DNA of 64,000 nt from Flavobacterium taihuense (GTDB taxonomy: Bacteria; Bacteroidota; Bacteroidia; Flavobacteriales; Flavobacteriaceae), in assembly GCF_019351435.1 (NCBI RefSeq), contig NZ_JAHWYN010000015.1:51392-115391 (forward strand), written 5' to 3'. Position numbers and translations under genes: made by a program. Of this stretch, positions 1 through 8,790 are shown in pieces (position 1 is the first letter of the stretch; every line of letters starts with the position of its first letter). The notes under the pieces are model-generated. The model was not told the origin of the DNA. It did not search any database and saw only the letters and a program-made list of their open reading frames with translations.

Positions 1-385
1 ACTTGATGATTTTGATATTATCAGTGCTTTGAAATCTTGGGAAAATCAAGATGATTTTATTCTGTCATCCCTAAGCAAAATGATTATCAATAGAGATCTT
101 TTAAAAATAAAATTAACGAATGATAAAGTACCGCTGGAAGAATTACAGATACAAAAGGAACGTTTTTCAATTCAAAATAAAATCTCTTTGGCAGAATCTA
201 ATTATTTTATTTTCAAAGGAAAAATAAAGAGTCAAGCCTATAGTAAAGTAGCAGAACCAATACGAATTTTGAATAAAGACAAGACAATTGAAGATGTCGT
301 TGAAGCATCTGACCAACTGAATTTGAAATCGTTATCAAAGTTAGTAACTAAGTATTATATTTGTTTTCCAAAACAACTGCTTTAA
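1..385 (+). CDS. C-terminal part of an HD-domain phosphohydrolase-like protein (5' end outside window)
   Basis: The frame is open from the first base of the window to a TAA at 383-385, so the gene starts upstream; an internal TTG at 29 is unlikely to be the start. About 127 C-terminal residues are visible: charged, helical, ending in a K-Y-Y-I-C-F-P-K-type tail. No catalytic HD motif lies in this part. The assignment comes from the tail and from the position directly before lpxD, where Flavobacteriia usually carry an HD-superfamily hydrolase. The family cleaves phosphate esters of nucleotides; the substrate cannot be told here. The gap to lpxD is about 130 bases and contains a promoter-like box, so the two genes may be transcribed separately. 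Confidence 0.5.
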   Translation, partial: LDDFDIISALKSWENQDDFILSSLSKMIINRDLLKIKLTNDKVPLEELQIQKERFSIQNKISLAESNYFIFKGKIKSQAYSKVAEPIRILNKDKTIEDVVEASDQLNLKSLSKLVTKYYICFPKQLL

Positions 386-411
386 AATTAACATTTAAAA
401 CCTATTTTTTA

Positions 412-419
412 TATTTTTG
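412..419 (+). promoter_or_regulatory. Putative Bacteroidota -7 box upstream of lpxD
   Basis: TATTTTTG fits the Bacteroidota -7 consensus TAnnTTTG and lies about 97 bases before the lpxD start. I see no clear TTG -33 element at the usual distance, so the call rests on the -7 box alone. Confidence 0.4.
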
Positions 420-515
420 TCGCAATAAACCAAGCCAATCTATTTTTATGATATATTGTGTAAACTACCATTTGTATGTTGCATCTTATAATTTTTAAAA
501 ATACAATTCAATAAG

Positions 516-1559
516 ATGAAATTTACAGCTGAACAAATAGCAGGAATATTAGAAGGAGAAATTGTTGGCGATCCCAACATCGAAGTTTCCCGTTTATCTA
601 AAATTGAGGAAGGGGCAGAAGGGTCGCTTACTTTTTTATCCAATCCAAAATACATTAATTACATATATACTACAAAAGCCTCAATTACAATTGTTAATGA
701 TACCTTCGTTCCCGAATCCCCAATAACAACTACACTTATTAAGGTAGCCGATGCTTATAAATCTTTTTCTAAGTTATTGGAATTTTACAACCAAGTAAAA
801 TTAAATAAAAGCGGGATAGAAAACCCGTCATTTATTTCTGAAAGTGCTAAGTATGGTGAAAATCTATATTTAGGAAGCTTTAGTTATATAGGTGATAATG
901 TAGTTTTAGGCAATAATGTAAAGGTATATCCTGGAAGTTTTATTGGCGACAATGTAACTATTGGGAATAATGTGATTATTTTTGCTGGCGCCAAAATTTA
1001 TTCAGAAACAATTATTGGTAATAATTGCACAATTCATTCTGGAACGATTATCGGAGCTGATGGTTTTGGTTATGCACCAAATGAAGATGGAACATATAAC
1101 AAAATTCCGCAAATTGGAAATGTAGTCATTGAAGATAATGTCGATATTGGTGCCAATTCGACAATTGATAGAGCTACATTAGGTTCTACAGTTATTAGAG
1201 CAGGTGTGAAATTAGACAATCAAATTCAAATTGCCCATAATGTAGAAATTGGTCGAAATACCGTTATTGCTGCTCAATCTGGAATTGCGGGATCTACCAA
1301 GGTTGGAGAAAATTGCATGATAGGAGGCCAAGTGGGTATCGTCGGTCATTTGACAATTGGAAACAATGTTAGAATTCAGGCCCAATCAGGAGTGGGAAGA
1401 AACATAAAAGATAATGAAATACTGCAAGGAAGTCCAACTTTTGGATATTCTGATTATAGTAAATCGTATGTGCATTTTAAGAATTTACCAAAACTGGCAA
1501 AAGAAATAGAAGAGTTAAAAAAACAAATATTAAACCAAAAAAATGGAAACAATGGTTAA
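516..1559 (+). CDS. lpxD: UDP-3-O-(3-hydroxyacyl)glucosamine N-acyltransferase LpxD
   Basis: LpxD transfers the second 3-hydroxyacyl chain to the glucosamine nitrogen in lipid A synthesis, using acyl-ACP, in the cytoplasm. The 347-residue protein has the expected order: an N-terminal uridine-binding domain (about 1-100, with an F-L-S-N-P-K-Y motif), then a long left-handed beta helix of hexapeptide repeats (about 105-310, many I-G-x-N units), then a short helical tail. The active-site histidine is visible in the I-A-H-N-V motif within the conserved segment after L-D-N-Q. Length is normal for the family. It opens the lpx operon and its 3' end overlaps the next gene by 8-17 bases, which suggests translational coupling. 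A second, shorter LpxD-like gene lies at 4.5 kb. Confidence 0.95.
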   Translation: MKFTAEQIAGILEGEIVGDPNIEVSRLSKIEEGAEGSLTFLSNPKYINYIYTTKASITIVNDTFVPESPITTTLIKVADAYKSFSKLLEFYNQVKLNKSGIENPSFISESAKYGENLYLGSFSYIGDNVVLGNNVKVYPGSFIGDNVTIGNNVIIFAGAKIYSETIIGNNCTIHSGTIIGADGFGYAPNEDGTYNKIPQIGNVVIEDNVDIGANSTIDRATLGSTVIRAGVKLDNQIQIAHNVEIGRNTVIAAQSGIAGSTKVGENCMIGGQVGIVGHLTIGNNVRIQAQSGVGRNIKDNEILQGSPTFGYSDYSKSYVHFKNLPKLAKEIEELKKQILNQKNGNNG

Positions 1560-2940
1560 ACAGAAGACCATCAAAACAGAAATTTCGTTAACTGGAGTTG
1601 GGCTACATACTGGAAGGGAAGTTAAAATGACATTTAAACCTGCTCCTGTAAATAACGGCTTTACATTTGTTCGCGTCGATCTTGAAGGGCAACCCATTAT
1701 TGAAGCAGATGCTAATTATGTGGTTAATACGCAACGTGGTACTAATCTAGAAAAATTAGGTGTCAAAATTCAAACACCAGAACATGTTTTAGCAGCCTTA
1801 ATGGGATCTGATTTGGATAACATCATAATCGAATTGGATGCTTCTGAATTGCCAATCATGGACGGTTCCTCTAAGTATTTCATGGAAGCAATTGAGGAAG
1901 CCGGAATTATTGACCAAGAATTAAACCGAAATGTATATGTTGTAAAAGAAGTAATTTCTTTTACCGATGAAGCATCTGGAAGTGAAATCATGGTTATGCC
2001 AAGTGACCATTATAGTGTAACAACTATGGTTGATTTTGGAACAAAAATATTAGGAACTCAAAATGCTACCTTAAAAACTATTGCTGATTTCAAAACTGAA
2101 ATTTCAAATGCAAGAACTTTCAGTTTTCTACATGAATTAGAATCTTTATTAGAAAATGGATTGATTAAAGGTGGCGATTTAAATAATGCTATTGTATATG
2201 TTGATAAAGAAATTTCTGAATCAACAATGGAGAGTTTAAAGAAAGCCTTTGGTAAAGACGAAATTACCGTTAAACCAAATGGTATTTTAGACAATCTTAC
2301 TTTACATTATCCAAATGAAGCGGCTAGACATAAATTGTTAGATGTAATTGGTGATTTAGCTTTGATCGGAACAAAAATTCAAGGAAAAATTATTGCGAAC
2401 AAACCGGGGCACTTCGTAAATACTCAGTTTGCAAAAAAAATGGCCAAAATCATCAAAAGTGAACAAAGAAATTATGTTCCTACTTATGATTTAAATCAAG
2501 AGCCATTAATGGATATCCATAAAATTATGGCTATGCTACCACACAGACCTCCATTTTTGTTGATTGACAGAATCATAGAAATGTCTGACAGCCATGTTGT
2601 AGGAATGAAAAATGTGACAATGAATGAAAATTTTTTCGTTGGACATTTCCCAAATGCGCCAGTAATGCCCGGAGTTTTGATTGTAGAGGCAATGGCACAA
2701 ACAGGAGGAATTTTAGTTTTAAGTACAGTTCCTGATCCTGAAAATTACCTTACCTTTTTCATGAAAATTGATAATGTAAAATTCAAACAAAAAGTTTTAC
2801 CAGGAGATACTCTTATATTCAAGTGTGATTTAATTACTCCAATCCGTAGAGGAATTTGCCATATGCAAGCAAATGCGTATTCAAACGGACGATTGGTTGC
2901 TCAAGCTGAATTAATGGCTCAAATTGCAAGAAAGCAATAA
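1543..2940 (+). CDS. lpxC/fabZ: Bifunctional UDP-3-O-acyl-GlcNAc deacetylase LpxC / 3-hydroxyacyl-ACP dehydratase FabZ
   Basis: This is the natural LpxC-FabZ fusion typical of Bacteroidota. Residues 1 to about 310 are LpxC, the zinc deacetylase making the committed step of lipid A synthesis; the L-H-T-G motif near the start and [13 protein letters not shown] carry zinc and catalytic residues. Residues about 325-465 are FabZ, the hot-dog dehydratase of fatty acid elongation, with [11 protein letters not shown] and [11 protein letters not shown] around its catalytic His and the E-A-M-A-Q motif. Two starts are possible, ATG at 1543 or 1552; both overlap lpxD. The fusion links two enzymes competing for the same 3-hydroxyacyl-ACP pool, so it may help balance membrane phospholipid and LPS supply (inference). 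Confidence 0.96.
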   Translation: METMVKQKTIKTEISLTGVGLHTGREVKMTFKPAPVNNGFTFVRVDLEGQPIIEADANYVVNTQRGTNLEKLGVKIQTPEHVLAALMGSDLDNIIIELDASELPIMDGSSKYFMEAIEEAGIIDQELNRNVYVVKEVISFTDEASGSEIMVMPSDHYSVTTMVDFGTKILGTQNATLKTIADFKTEISNARTFSFLHELESLLENGLIKGGDLNNAIVYVDKEISESTMESLKKAFGKDEITVKPNGILDNLTLHYPNEAARHKLLDVIGDLALIGTKIQGKIIANKPGHFVNTQFAKKMAKIIKSEQRNYVPTYDLNQEPLMDIHKIMAMLPHRPPFLLIDRIIEMSDSHVVGMKNVTMNENFFVGHFPNAPVMPGVLIVEAMAQTGGILVLSTVPDPENYLTFFMKIDNVKFKQKVLPGDTLIFKCDLITPIRRGICHMQANAYSNGRLVAQAELMAQIARKQ

Positions 2941-3004
2941 TTTTTGATTTATGCCTTTTTCAAAAGAGCCATAATCGTATTAATACTAATTTAAAAAATA
3001 GCAG

Positions 3005-3790
3005 ATGAATCAACCGTTAGCATACGTTCATCCAGGTGCCAAAATCGCCAAAAATGTTGTAATCGAACCTTTTACAACTATTCATAACAATGTAGTTATT
3101 GGAGATGGAACTTGGATAGGTTCTAATGTAACAATAATGGAGGGAGCGAGAATTGGTAAAAATTGCAATATTTTTCCAGGAGCAGTAATCGCTGCTGTCC
3201 CTCAAGATTTAAAATTCGGTGGAGAAGATTCTTTAGCAATTATAGGAGATAATTGTACAATTAGAGAATGTGTAACAATCAATAGAGGAACTATAGCTTC
3301 AGGTCAAACGACTTTAGGAAATAATTGTTTAGTAATGGCAACTGCACATATTGCACATGATTGTCATATTGGCGACAATGCCATAATTGTCAATGGAGTA
3401 GCATTGGCAGGTCACGTAATTGTAGGGAATTATGCTGTTATTGGAGGATTGGCTGCTGTGCACCAGTTTATTCATATAGGTGACCACGCCATGGTTTCTG
3501 GTGGTTCATTAGTTAGAAAAGATGTTCCTCCTTTTACCAAAGCTGCTAAAGAACCTTTGTCTTACGTGGGAATTAATTCAGTTGGTTTAAGAAGAAGAGG
3601 TTTCACAACCGAAAAAATTAGAGAAATTCAAGAGATATATAGAATTCTGTATCAAAAAAATTACAATACAACTCAAGCAATGGATATTATAGAAGCCGAA
3701 ATGGAAGCCACGCCAGAGCGTGATGAAATATTGGATTTTATTAGAAATTCATCAAGAGGAGTAATGAAAGGATATTCTGGAAATTACTAA
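3005..3790 (+). CDS. lpxA: Acyl-ACP--UDP-N-acetylglucosamine O-acyltransferase LpxA
   Basis: LpxA starts lipid A synthesis by transferring a 3-hydroxyacyl chain from ACP to the 3-OH of UDP-GlcNAc. The 261-residue protein has the full family length: a left-handed beta helix of hexapeptide repeats (about 1-190) followed by a helical C-terminal domain with the R-R-G-F pattern (about 197-260). The A-T-A-H-I-A-H-D-C-H-I-G-D segment holds the expected catalytic histidine, and the conserved N-R-G-T patch is present. It follows lpxC-fabZ by 64 bases in the same direction. Gene order lpxD-lpxC/fabZ-lpxA is the usual Bacteroidota arrangement. Nothing unusual. Confidence 0.96.
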   Translation: MNQPLAYVHPGAKIAKNVVIEPFTTIHNNVVIGDGTWIGSNVTIMEGARIGKNCNIFPGAVIAAVPQDLKFGGEDSLAIIGDNCTIRECVTINRGTIASGQTTLGNNCLVMATAHIAHDCHIGDNAIIVNGVALAGHVIVGNYAVIGGLAAVHQFIHIGDHAMVSGGSLVRKDVPPFTKAAKEPLSYVGINSVGLRRRGFTTEKIREIQEIYRILYQKNYNTTQAMDIIEAEMEATPERDEILDFIRNSSRGVMKGYSGNY

Positions 3791-3873
3791 ATAAAAGTTC
3801 AATTGTTTAGAAAAAAAAAGCAAATAACCGATTGAACGATTAAACAAAATAATAAATAAAACAAAAACAAATA

Positions 3874-4440
3874 ATGGCATCTACATCAGATATTAAAAAC
3901 GGATTATGCATCAAATACAACAATGATATTTACAAAATCATTGAATTTCTTCATGTGAAACCAGGTAAAGGACCTGCATTCGTTAGAACAAAATTAAGAA
4001 GTTTGAGTAATGGTAAAGTATTAGACAATACTTTTTCTGCTGGACACAAAATAGACGAGGTTAGAGTTGAAAACCACAAATTTCAATTTCTCTATCCAGA
4101 GGGTGATTTATTTCACTTTATGAATGTAGAGACTTTCGAACAAATCTCTTTGAATAAAAACATTCTTGATTCTCCAGATCTATTAAAAGAAGGAGAAAAT
4201 GTTATGGTAAGTATCAACACTGAGACAGATTTACCTCTTTCTGTAGATATGCCAGCATCTGTAATTCTTGAAGTTATTTATGCCGAACCAGGTATAAAAG
4301 GAAACACAGCTACAAATGCTACAAAATCAGCTACTGTTGAAACTGGAGCAACTGTAAATGTGCCTTTGTTTATTAATGAAGGTGATAAAATTAAAATTGA
4401 CACAGCATCAGGTTCTTACATGGAACGTGTTAAAGCATAG
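3874..4440 (+). CDS. efp: Elongation factor P
   Basis: EF-P binds between the P and E sites of stalled ribosomes and helps peptide-bond formation at consecutive prolines. The 188-residue protein has the three-domain length of the family: a KOW-like N-terminal domain, then two OB-like domains. The tip-loop motif K-P-G-K-G-P-A-F puts a lysine at residue 32, equivalent to the modifiable lysine of the enterobacterial protein, so this is the lysine rather than the arginine type. The C-terminal half carries the expected T-G-A-T-V-N-V-P-L-F-I-N-E-G-D pattern. It sits between lpxA and the second lpxD-like gene, a conserved placement in this phylum. Confidence 0.96.
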   Translation: MASTSDIKNGLCIKYNNDIYKIIEFLHVKPGKGPAFVRTKLRSLSNGKVLDNTFSAGHKIDEVRVENHKFQFLYPEGDLFHFMNVETFEQISLNKNILDSPDLLKEGENVMVSINTETDLPLSVDMPASVILEVIYAEPGIKGNTATNATKSATVETGATVNVPLFINEGDKIKIDTASGSYMERVKA

Positions 4441-4523
4441 TTTCATTTTCAGTTTTCTGTGTCAGTGCACATTTATAGCGCTAAGAACTAAAAACTGAGA
4501 CTAAAAACTGAATACTTTTTTAT

Positions 4524-5453
4524 ATGAAATTCCCAAAAGTTTATTCTCTACAAGATATTGCAAATTTGCTTCAATGTGAATTTGTAGGTGATGCCTTGTT
4601 TCCTGTTTACGGCATGAATGAAATTCATGTTGTAGAATCAGGAGATATTGTTTTTGTTGATCATCCAAAATATTACGAAAAAGCACTAAACTCAGCCGCT
4701 ACAATTGTTTTAATCAACAAAAAAGTAGAGTGTCCCGAAGGTAAAGCTTTATTGATTTCCGATGATCCCTTTAGAGATTTCAATATATTAACAAGACATT
4801 TTATGCCTTTTATACATTCGAATGTTTCTATTTCTGCTTCCGCAAAAATCGGAAAAGGTACTATCGTTCAGCCGAACTCATTCATAGGAAATAATGTCTT
4901 TATCGGTGAAAATTGTTTGATTCATGCTAATGTTTCCATTTATGACCACACTGTTATTGGAAATAATGTGATTATCCATTCAGGTACTATTCTTGGAGCC
5001 GATGCTTTTTATTATAAAAAAAGACCCAACGGCTACGACCAATTAATTTCGGGTGGAAGAGTGGTAATCAAAGACAATGTGGGCATTGGTGCACTCTGTA
5101 CTATTGATAAAGGAGTAACAGGCGATACCACTATTGGCGAAGGTACTAAAATTGATAATCAGGTTCACGTTGGGCATGATACTGTAATTGGAAAAAAATG
5201 TTTGATTGCTTCACAAACCGGTATTGCCGGCTGTGTAATTATTGAAGATGAAGTTACTATTTGGGGACAAGTGGGTACTACGAGTGGAATTACTATAGGA
5301 GCAAATGCAGTAATACTTGGACAAACAGGTGTCACAAAATCAGTAGATGGTGGTAAAAGTTATTTTGGAACACCAATTGAAGAATCAAGAGAAAAATTGA
5401 AGCAATTAGCAAATATTAAAAAAATCCCAGAAATTTTAAAAAAACTACAATAA
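4524..5453 (+). CDS. Second LpxD-like N-acyltransferase (hexapeptide-repeat protein)
   Basis: A 309-residue paralogue of LpxD: a short N-terminal uridine-binding-like domain (V-D-H-P-K-Y-Y motif near residue 50), then hexapeptide repeats (about 100-275) and a short helical tail. The histidine matching the LpxD active site is kept in V-G-H-D, directly after the I-D-N-Q segment, so an acyltransferase activity is plausible. The protein is about 40 residues shorter than the LpxD at 516-1559, and its C-terminal helix is reduced. Its location in the lpx/efp operon suggests an envelope role, for example an acyl chain on another UDP-sugar, but its substrate is unknown from sequence. It is followed one base later by the NTF2-like gene, so the two are probably co-translated. 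Confidence 0.8.
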   Translation: MKFPKVYSLQDIANLLQCEFVGDALFPVYGMNEIHVVESGDIVFVDHPKYYEKALNSAATIVLINKKVECPEGKALLISDDPFRDFNILTRHFMPFIHSNVSISASAKIGKGTIVQPNSFIGNNVFIGENCLIHANVSIYDHTVIGNNVIIHSGTILGADAFYYKKRPNGYDQLISGGRVVIKDNVGIGALCTIDKGVTGDTTIGEGTKIDNQVHVGHDTVIGKKCLIASQTGIAGCVIIEDEVTIWGQVGTTSGITIGANAVILGQTGVTKSVDGGKSYFGTPIEESREKLKQLANIKKIPEILKKLQ

Positions 5454-5454
5454 T

Positions 5455-5817
5455 ATGTCTGCTAAAGAAATTGTAAAAAGTTTTTATAAATCAGATGCCT
5501 TCATTAACACTGAGATAATGAAAGAGTATTTGCATCCCGACTGTATTTTGGATTGGAATAGCAGCAAAGGATTTATTCAAATGGATTACGAAGCATTAAT
5601 AAATTTGACTAATGACATCAGTCGAGCTTATGTTCGCACTAAAGCCAGAATTAGCCATATCGTAGAAGAAGGAGATACCGTTTCGGTACGTTTTTCACAT
5701 TATGTAAAAACGATAGAAAATCCAAGGGAGGAAATGTTTTTAGCTCATATTATGATTATATGGGAGATAAAAGATAATAAATTATACAGAGGTTATCAAA
5801 TGAGTCAAGTCATGTAA
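5455..5817 (+). CDS. NTF2/SnoaL-like small protein
   Basis: This 120-residue protein looks like a cone-shaped NTF2/SnoaL-type fold: an N-terminal helix with F-Y-K-S-D, a D-C-I-L-D-W-N-S-S-K-G-F segment, and a C-terminal beta sheet (V-S-V-R-F-S-H-Y, I-M-I-I-W-E-I-K-D-N-K). Proteins of this fold bind or convert small hydrophobic molecules, but no catalytic dyad can be assigned here. It has no signal peptide. It begins two bases after the lpxD-like stop codon, so it is almost certainly part of that operon and may serve the same pathway (inference). Function unknown. Confidence 0.65.
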   Translation: MSAKEIVKSFYKSDAFINTEIMKEYLHPDCILDWNSSKGFIQMDYEALINLTNDISRAYVRTKARISHIVEEGDTVSVRFSHYVKTIENPREEMFLAHIMIIWEIKDNKLYRGYQMSQVM

Positions 5818-5861
5818 TTATTTTTATTTTAAAAAAAAGTACAAAATAATTACAAAAGCCT

Positions 5862-5869
5862 TACTTTTG
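5862..5869 (+). promoter_or_regulatory. Putative -7 box of the sucD promoter
   Basis: TACTTTTG is a perfect TAnnTTTG match, 36 bases before the sucD start, in an 87-base gap after the lpx operon. No clear TTG is seen about 20 bases upstream. It suggests sucD has its own transcript. Confidence 0.5.
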
Positions 5870-5904
5870 CGTCACAATTTTAAAAACTACATAAAAAATA
5901 TATC

Positions 5905-6777
5905 ATGAGTGTTTTAGTTAATAAAGATTCAAAAATAATTGTTCAGGGATTTACAGGTAGCGAAGGAACTTTTCACGCTTCTCAAATGATTGAATACGGT
6001 ACAAATGTTGTTGGAGGTGTTACTCCTGGTAAAGGAGGAACAATACATTTGGATCTTCCTGTTTTTAATACTGTAAAAGATGCAGTAGAACAAGCTGGAG
6101 CCGATACAACTATTATTTTTGTACCACCTGCTTTTGCAGCAGATGCTATAATGGAAGCAGCTGATGCTGGAATAAAAGTAATCATCGCTATTACTGAAGG
6201 AATTCCTGTTGCTGATATGATCAAAGCAAATAGCTATGTTAAAGAAAGAAATGCTAGATTAATTGGACCAAACTGTCCAGGTGTTATCACTCCAGGTGAA
6301 GCTAAAGTTGGAATTATGCCAGGTTTCGTTTTCAAAAAAGGTACTGTAGGGATTGTATCTAAATCTGGAACTTTGACTTATGAAGCTGCAGATCAAGTTG
6401 TAAAACAAGGATTAGGAATTACCACTGCTATTGGTATTGGTGGAGACCCAATCATTGGAACTACTACAAAAGAAGCTGTAGAATTATTGATGAACGATCC
6501 AGAAACAGAATGTATTGTAATGATTGGTGAAATTGGTGGTCAATTAGAAGCTGATGCTGCAAAATGGATCAAAGCCGATGGTAACCGTAAACCAGTTGTA
6601 GGTTTCATTGCAGGAGTTACTGCTCCAGCAGGACGAACAATGGGACATGCAGGTGCAATTGTTGGTGGTTCTGACGATACAGCTGAAGCTAAAAAACAAA
6701 TTATGAGAGAGAACGGAATTCACGTTGTTGACTCACCTGCTGAAATAGGAAAGAAAGTAAAAGAAGTACTAGGTTAG
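5905..6777 (+). CDS. sucD: Succinate--CoA ligase alpha subunit
   Basis: SucD is the CoA-binding and phosphohistidine-carrying subunit of succinyl-CoA synthetase in the TCA cycle, forming succinate and ATP or GTP from succinyl-CoA with the beta subunit SucC. The 290-residue protein has the usual length. The N-terminal [10 protein letters not shown] and G-G-V-T-P-G-K-G-G motifs form the CoA site, and G-P-N-C-P-G-V is present mid-protein. The phospho-accepting histidine is His248 in [10 protein letters not shown]. sucC is not adjacent, as is common in Bacteroidota. A strong terminator follows 28 bases after the stop. Confidence 0.97.
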   Translation: MSVLVNKDSKIIVQGFTGSEGTFHASQMIEYGTNVVGGVTPGKGGTIHLDLPVFNTVKDAVEQAGADTTIIFVPPAFAADAIMEAADAGIKVIIAITEGIPVADMIKANSYVKERNARLIGPNCPGVITPGEAKVGIMPGFVFKKGTVGIVSKSGTLTYEAADQVVKQGLGITTAIGIGGDPIIGTTTKEAVELLMNDPETECIVMIGEIGGQLEADAAKWIKADGNRKPVVGFIAGVTAPAGRTMGHAGAIVGGSDDTAEAKKQIMRENGIHVVDSPAEIGKKVKEVLG

Positions 6778-6804
6778 TATTCAATTGTTTAAAAATGAAA
6801 TACC

Positions 6805-6837
6805 AAAATGCCTCACGATTTTGTGAGGCATTTTTTT
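6805..6837 (+). terminator. Rho-independent terminator after sucD
   Basis: Perfect 12-base inverted repeat AAAATGCCTCAC / GTGAGGCATTTT with a six-base loop, followed by a T run. Confidence 0.9.
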
Positions 6838-6850
6838 AATTATAAAAAAT

Positions 6851-7267
6851 ATGTACAAAGAATTAGAAAAGTTTACAGTAAAAGGAAGTTTTACGTTTTC
6901 ACAGGAAGATAATTTAGAAGCTGTTTGTAATGCTTCAGAAGCCGGAAGTGGAGTTTTTGTTGTTTATGCTGACAAAGAGTTAATAATGATTGGTTCTACA
7001 GGAACCGTTCAGAATGATGGTACCTTGAAAAGTAAAAATGGTGGTTTATACGATAAAATTGTAAACGGTCATCAATTTGCAAAAACAGGGAGAAAATATT
7101 CTTGGCCTGCTCAAATGAAAAAAGAAAATATCGATACATTGGAAGTTTTTTGGTTTGAAACTTTTAATGATTCGGCAAAATCGATTCCAACTAGCGTTGA
7201 GGGACAAGTTTTGCAAAACTTTCTAGATGAAAATGGTAAATTACCAAGATGGAATGTTGCTTTCTAA
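6851..7267 (+). CDS. GIY-YIG-like small protein of unknown function
   Basis: A 138-residue soluble protein. The segment S-G-V-F-V-V-Y-A-D-K-E-L-I-M-I-G-S-T-G (about 33-51) resembles the first two strands of a GIY-YIG nuclease module, where G-V-Y / Y-I-G-S-S-G is expected; here both tyrosines are altered, to Phe and Met. Downstream L-Y-D-K-I-V-N-G and S-W-P-A-Q-M-K-K-E could form the helical part, and E-G-Q-V-L-Q-N-F near the C terminus could supply the acidic residue. I infer a degenerate or non-catalytic GIY-YIG relative; a nuclease activity is not shown. It lies alone between two terminators, so it is a single-gene unit. Confidence 0.55.
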   Translation: MYKELEKFTVKGSFTFSQEDNLEAVCNASEAGSGVFVVYADKELIMIGSTGTVQNDGTLKSKNGGLYDKIVNGHQFAKTGRKYSWPAQMKKENIDTLEVFWFETFNDSAKSIPTSVEGQVLQNFLDENGKLPRWNVAF

Positions 7268-7284
7268 AAAATTATAGATCAAAT

Positions 7285-7318
7285 AAAAAATGCTTTACAG
7301 GATTGTAAAGCATTTTTT
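7285..7318. terminator. Bidirectional terminator between convergent genes
   Basis: Inverted repeat AAAAAATGCTTTAC / GTAAAGCATTTTTT with a six-base loop, between the plus-strand gene ending at 7267 and the minus-strand msrB ending at 7342. The A and T tracts serve both directions. Confidence 0.9.
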
Positions 7319-7341
7319 GTTTAAATCCATTTTTGAAACAA

Positions 7342-7734
7342 TTATTTTTCTTTAAAATCTACGGACAACGAATTTACACAATACCGCTGACCCGTTTTTG
7401 TTGGACCATCCTCAAAAACGTGTCCTAAATGTCCGCCGCAATTAGCACAAACAATTTCAGTACGTTTCATTCCGTGTGTATTGTCAACAATATATTCCAC
7501 TTTTCCAGGAATTGATTCATCAAATGATGGCCAACCACAATGAGCGTCAAATTTAGAATTACTTTCAAATAGGGGAGAACCACAACCTCCACAACAATAA
7601 ACACCATTTTCAAAATGTAAATTGTATTTGCCTGTATGGGGATATTCCGTTCCTTTTTGACGAAGAATTCTATAGCGTTCTGCACCCAATTCATCTTCCC
7701 ATTCTTTCTCTGTTTTCACAAAAGGATAATTCAT
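7342..7734 (-). CDS. msrB: Peptide-methionine (R)-S-oxide reductase MsrB
   Basis: MsrB reduces the R epimer of methionine sulfoxide in oxidised proteins using thioredoxin. The 130-residue protein carries both zinc-binding pairs, C48-x-x-C51 (in C-C-G-G-C-G) and C96-x-x-C99 (in C-A-N-C-G-G), the conserved H-C-G-W-P-S-F block, and the catalytic cysteine at 119 in R-Y-C-V-N-S. There is no signal peptide, so it is a cytoplasmic single-domain MsrB, not fused to MsrA. It follows the alpha/beta hydrolase with a four-base gap on the minus strand, so the two probably share a transcript ending at the terminator at 7285-7318. Confidence 0.96.
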   Translation of the reverse strand: MNYPFVKTEKEWEDELGAERYRILRQKGTEYPHTGKYNLHFENGVYCCGGCGSPLFESNSKFDAHCGWPSFDESIPGKVEYIVDNTHGMKRTEIVCANCGGHLGHVFEDGPTKTGQRYCVNSLSVDFKEK

Positions 7735-7738
7735 AATT

Positions 7739-8602
7739 TTAATTTTTTATAAAATTAATTATTTTTTCAATTACTTGGTGATCAGCCAGTATCTTTCTAT
7801 GGCCTAATCTTTTGGTCAACATTAATTCACCGTTTATAAGATGTTTATGAATGTTAATACCCGCTTTTACGGGCACTTCTGGATCATTCTCATCATGAAT
7901 AACCAAAGTTGGAATCGAACTCATATCAGCTGCCTTATATGCGCTATAATCATCCATTCTTCCGCCATATTTTCTTTCAAATCGTTCGCATAATAATTTA
8001 CTTATTTCGGGTTTTAATCCCATTTTTTTAATAAAATCATCTGTTATATCTTTTACAATGTCACCGCTTCCAATAATAACTGCTTTTTTTATTTGAAATC
8101 CTTCTTTTATAGCATTCATAACTGTCATTCCACCCAAGGAGTGACCAATAGCAATTTCAAAGGGTCCAAATTGTTTGTCTATTTCCATAACTGAAGCAAT
8201 AAAGTCAACCATGATTGTTGAATTGCCTGGCGATTTGCCATGTGCTGGTGCATCAAAACTAACAGTTGCATAACCAACTTTTATCAGTTCGTCAGCAATC
8301 TTACATAATTGTGTTCCTCTTCCTGACCACCCGTGGACCAATAATACTTTTTTACCACCATTTCCGTACTCATACACATTGACTTTTCTATTTATCGATG
8401 GAACATCAATCATTTTCTGAATGCTCTTTTGATCCATTTCAATTTCTCGCTTTGGAGTTTTATGTTTTATTGGGGTTGTAAACAATTTTGATGCATAAAC
8501 AGTAACCCATTTGGTAGACAAAAAAGCAATAAACTTACCGGATAGTATTATAATCTTGGGAATTTTCAAAGTTTTGGTATGATTCGAGGTGTTTTTTGTC
8601 AT
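7739..8602 (-). CDS. Alpha/beta hydrolase
   Basis: A 287-residue serine hydrolase of the alpha/beta fold. The oxyanion segment V-H-G-W-S-G-R-G (about residue 90) and the nucleophile elbow G-H-S-L-G-G (about 153-158) are clear; an acid in H-D-E-N-D-P-E-V-P and a C-terminal histidine (G-H-R near 270) complete a likely triad. About 60 residues before the catalytic core include a hydrophobic stretch (I-I-I-L-S-G-K-F-I-A-F-L) that may anchor it to the membrane or be mis-assigned start; the ATG at 8602 is the first in frame. Substrate unknown; lipase/esterase-like rather than haloalkane dehalogenase. Co-directional with msrB. Confidence 0.8.
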   Translation of the reverse strand: MTKNTSNHTKTLKIPKIIILSGKFIAFLSTKWVTVYASKLFTTPIKHKTPKREIEMDQKSIQKMIDVPSINRKVNVYEYGNGGKKVLLVHGWSGRGTQLCKIADELIKVGYATVSFDAPAHGKSPGNSTIMVDFIASVMEIDKQFGPFEIAIGHSLGGMTVMNAIKEGFQIKKAVIIGSGDIVKDITDDFIKKMGLKPEISKLLCERFERKYGGRMDDYSAYKAADMSSIPTLVIHDENDPEVPVKAGINIHKHLINGELMLTKRLGHRKILADHQVIEKIINFIKN

Positions 8603-8790
8603 ATTGATAAAATTAAGAGAACTCTTTAAATATTACTTTTTTTTAACTAAATTTAAAAAAACATAAAAGTACTATAAATTTAATGTTAATATAATTTAAT
8701 TTCACACGATAAAAGTATTAATTTTTTAAAATTTGTAACTAAATGAGGTGTATAGAAAGATCGTCATTAAGCAAAAACGAAAGGTAATTC

